In this document: one piece after another, positions 61,916 to 64,000 of the stretch
Numbering within the stretch: the first letter of the stretch is position 1
Layout of the letters: each line of letters starts with the position of its first letter
Assembly: GCA_012845835.1 (NCBI GenBank)
Contig: JABAKD010000016.1
Span: forward strand, 9,128,121-9,192,120
Source: Undaria pinnatifida
Lineage: Eukaryota > Sar > Phaeophyceae > Laminariales > Alariaceae
Reading direction: 5' to 3'
Length of the DNA: 64,000 nucleotides
The notes under the pieces: model-generated
Seen by the model: the letters and a program-made list of their open reading frames with translations, nothing else
What the model was told of the DNA's origin: nothing
Database searches by the model: none
Made by a program: the position numbers and the translations under genes

Positions 61916-62012
61916 TTTCGCCTGCGGCGAAACAGACCCAACCTTTTGCTTTCGCTTGCGGCGAAAAAGGACCCGCACATTGTTTTTTCGCCTCCTACGT
62001 GCGGCGAAAAAA
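61916..62012. repeat. Three clustered GGCGAAA hairpins
   Basis: TTTCGCCTGCGGCGAAA-type palindromes lie at about 61917-61933, 61951-61968 and 61985-62010. All share TTCGC(C/T) and GGCGAAA arms, spaced about 35 bp. Confidence 0.75.
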
Positions 62013-62139
62013 AGGTGCGTCACAGGAAAAACGTGGCGCGGCAATGCCTTCAGCACGTGGTGAAAGAAACGGGATTTACGACAAAAAAAAGGTGCGCCAG
62101 CGCAACATTTCACCACCTATTTTACGCACTGGATGACAC

Positions 62140-62223
62140 TGTTATCAGGCTTAGTTGGGGTGAGCAATGGGTTAACCTTTTGCAAGTGGCCAAACGGACA
62201 AATACCCCACTAATTCCTGAACA
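62140..62223 (+). mobile_element. Solo TRIM LTR
   Basis: One 84-bp unit (TGTTATCAGGCTTAGTTGGG ... ACTAATTCCTGAACA) with ACAC on both sides (62136-62139, 62224-62227). It is the expected product of LTR-LTR recombination of the TRIMs at 25520 and 55953. Confidence 0.85.
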
Positions 62224-62333
62224 ACACCACCCAGCCGGCATCGGGGCAGCACCCCAACTGGGGTCCGAATGCAACCACTACTACTACTATTCATGGAGGG
62301 TTATGAGCATTGCTGCCTGGTCTGTCCTCTACG

Positions 62334-62381
<48 letters not shown>

Positions 62382-62383
62382 GG
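62334..62383. repeat. (CTA)n microsatellite
   Basis: About 16 perfect ACT units. Confidence 0.95.
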
Positions 62384-62589
62384 TGCCTTCGACGGCGGTG
62401 TCTATATTGCCGTATGGACATCATCGCCTCAACAGCCCCCAAGGGTATGTATACCCAAAAGGAAACTTATAGGGGCAAAAGCAATAGTAGTAGGGGAAAA
62501 GACAATTTAAAGACGAAGAAAGAGAGTAAAAGGGATTTAAAAAGCAGGAAGGGGAAAAGGGGAAAACTGGTTCGGCGAGAACCCGCCTA

Positions 62590-62990
62590 CCGGCGGTGGT
62601 AGTAGTAATAGTAGCAGCAGTAGTAGTAGCATCAGCAGTAGTAGTAGTAGTAGCAGTAGTAGTAGTAGCAGTAGTAGCAGTAGTGGTAGCAGTAGCAGCA
62701 ATAGTAGTAGTAGCAGCAGCAGTAGTAGTAGTAGTAGTAGTAGTGGCAGTAGTAGTAGCAGTAGTAGTAGCAGTAGTAGTAGTAGTAGCAGCAGCAGCAG
62801 CAGTAGTAGTAGCAGTAGTAGTAGTAGCAGTAGTAGCAGTAGTGGTAGCAGTAGCAGCAATAGTAGCAGCAGTAGTAGTAGTAGTAGTAGTAGTGGCAGT
62901 AGTAGTAGCAGTAGTAGTAGTAATAGTAGCAGTAGTGGTAGTAGTAGTAGTAGTAGTAGCAGCCGTAGTAGTGGTAGTATTAGTAGTATA
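62590..62990. repeat. AGT/AGC trinucleotide array with higher-order repetition
   Basis: About 400 bp of AGT, AGC, GGT and AAT triplets. The order of variant triplets (...GTGGTAGCAGTAGCAGCAAT... then a run of TAG and GTGGCAG) repeats about 170 bp later (near 62684 and 62852). All frames are open on both strands, so long poly-Val/Ala or poly-Leu frames here are artefacts. Confidence 0.9.
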
Positions 62991-63600
62991 ATTGGCTGAC
63001 ACTTTATCCCCGGGAGGGTGTATCAATGGCTCCGATGTTAGGGGCACTTTATCTAGGATTTTCTTTCATTTTTATGTTGCCGTCCGACAATACGATAACC
63101 GGCCTGCTCTGGCGAAGTTCGAGTACGAAACAACGCATCCGTTTGCTGCTGTACTGCTGTAACATGGTGGGTGGGTTGGTTGGTGGGTGTATGGCTTTGT
63201 CGGTGGGTGGGTGTGTCGTGCGGTACTTGCTTGGGTGGTGTTTAGTCGGCGAACTGGAAGCGAAGGTCGTGTTGGTGCTGTTGTTGTGTTGTGTGTTGCT
63301 TCCTTTCCTTGCTGCCGAACGCTGTGGTTGTGCGGTAGGTTTGTTGTGCTGTTCGAGGGTCAAGCTGCGCTGAATTCAGCAAGTTGAATCTATATCCACT
63401 CTATTAGTGAGTATGATGAAATGATAATCACTGAAGTTGCTGAACCGGTGCGGCGGCACTGGGGGGTATCCCCGAGGGGGAACTCCCGCCGCGCGCACCT
63501 CGCCCCCTGATTGGCCGAGGAGGGGCGAGGCGGGGTCCGTCGGCCAATGGGGTTGGGGCTCGGAAAACGCAGGGATGAAAGCCATATGCCTATTGTATTA
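62991..63600. other. No supported gene
   Basis: GTTGGTGGGTG repeats (63167-63240), and an imperfect repeat around GGCCGAGGAGGGGCGAGGCG and CCGTCGGCCAATGGGG (63513-63555). Nothing recognised. Confidence 0.45.
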
Positions 63601-64000
63601 TATTATAAAAATAAAAATGCACTCCGCTGTGAGATCGAAGATTTTGTCAAAACCCGTCTTTACAAGCTGTGTGTGATACTCCGATCGCGCGTATTACGGG
63701 GTGTGTGTCCTCATTAAGGATATAAGTCGGCGGCTGCCCTTGGAACTACAGTGTAGTTTGTACCAGGGTCAACAGAGTGATGTTAATCAGTCTGTGCGCG
63801 GAAACTATAAAACCCGTTGTTGAGGGGGACAAAATCTGCTGTGGAAAGAAATGCATCAGTTTATTAGGTGTATCCTGTAAGTCGTATAACCGGTGAGGGG
63901 GGGCGGAGTTATTAAGGGCGTGGGGGCCTGGGTTTGAACAAGGGGGAGCGGGGGGGAGGGGGGGAAGGAACGGGCGGGGCAACTCAATCTGTGCGCGGAA
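63601..64000 (+). repeat. Duplicated block F, copy 2 (reaches the right edge)
   Basis: Matches 60085-60420 from AAAAATGCACTCCGCTGTGA through GTGTGTGATACTCCGATCGC and GTGCGCGGAAACTATAAAAC to TAACCGGTGAGG. The start of a second sub-copy (CTGTGCGCGGAA) begins at 63988, at the window edge. Confidence 0.8.

Noticed and set aside
62421-63047. 208-codon Thr/Ala frame and poly-Leu or poly-Val frames
   Set aside because: Artefacts of the AGT/AGC trinucleotide array; every frame is open.
1-64000. CRISPR array, bacterial operon, phage or integrated large-virus gene set
   Set aside because: No regularly spaced short repeats with unique spacers, no ribosome-binding-site-led gene runs and no recognisable viral structural or replication genes.

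Overview
This is a stretch of nuclear eukaryotic DNA. It has no operons, no rRNA genes and no intact tRNA genes. It holds one clearly readable intron-rich gene, and the rest is a dense layer of small mobile elements and decayed duplications. Long Ala/Gly/Ser/Asp runs inside a conserved protein, introns of 0.2-2.4 kb, G/C homopolymer tracts and abundant small repeats would suit a brown alga or another stramenopile. That assignment is an inference; no marker here fixes the species.

Layout. 1-300: probable first exon of a minus-strand gene leaving the left edge, weakly like an importin-beta/exportin N-terminus. 1.1-1.6 kb: 42-bp minisatellite. 1.96-4.37 kb: large fold-back element with a tRNA-headed SINE in its left arm and a hAT-like MITE in its right arm. 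4.4-6.9 kb: no supported gene. 6.94-20.99 kb (+): an 11-exon gene for a protein phosphatase 2A B'' regulatory subunit of the PPP2R3C / TONNEAU2-FASS type. All splice phases agree and give 1,080 codons. Its introns carry SINEs, a (CCCGA)n satellite and degraded partial copies of exons 9 and 10.

21-37 kb: nested small elements, named here J (short TIR element), K (MITE with C-rich TIRs), B (LTR of about 350 bp), TRIM (84-bp LTRs) and C (LTR-like). Several insertions can be read against an empty site, so their order is clear. 29.3-30.3 kb and 46.2-47.7 kb have minus-strand open frames that look coding but are unrecognised. 38.6-44.9 kb has an unrecognised minus-strand gene, with five in-phase exons modelled, set among decayed tandem duplications. 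48-57 kb: dispersed repeats, a second complete TRIM and a hairpin. 57.3-58.8 kb: strand-asymmetric degenerate repeat. 59-64 kb: element B, a fold-back element, a duplicated block, a solo TRIM LTR and a 400-bp AGT/AGC array.

The most unusual observations are: (i) TRIM elements with 84-bp LTRs, 4-bp target duplications and an internal tRNA-like body, sharing a primer-binding-like site with the larger LTR family B; (ii) decoy exon fragments, some with splice sites, beside their parent exons in the PP2A gene; (iii) a GC-AG intron in that gene; (iv) a protein motif seen in three diverged copies at 30 and 48 kb.
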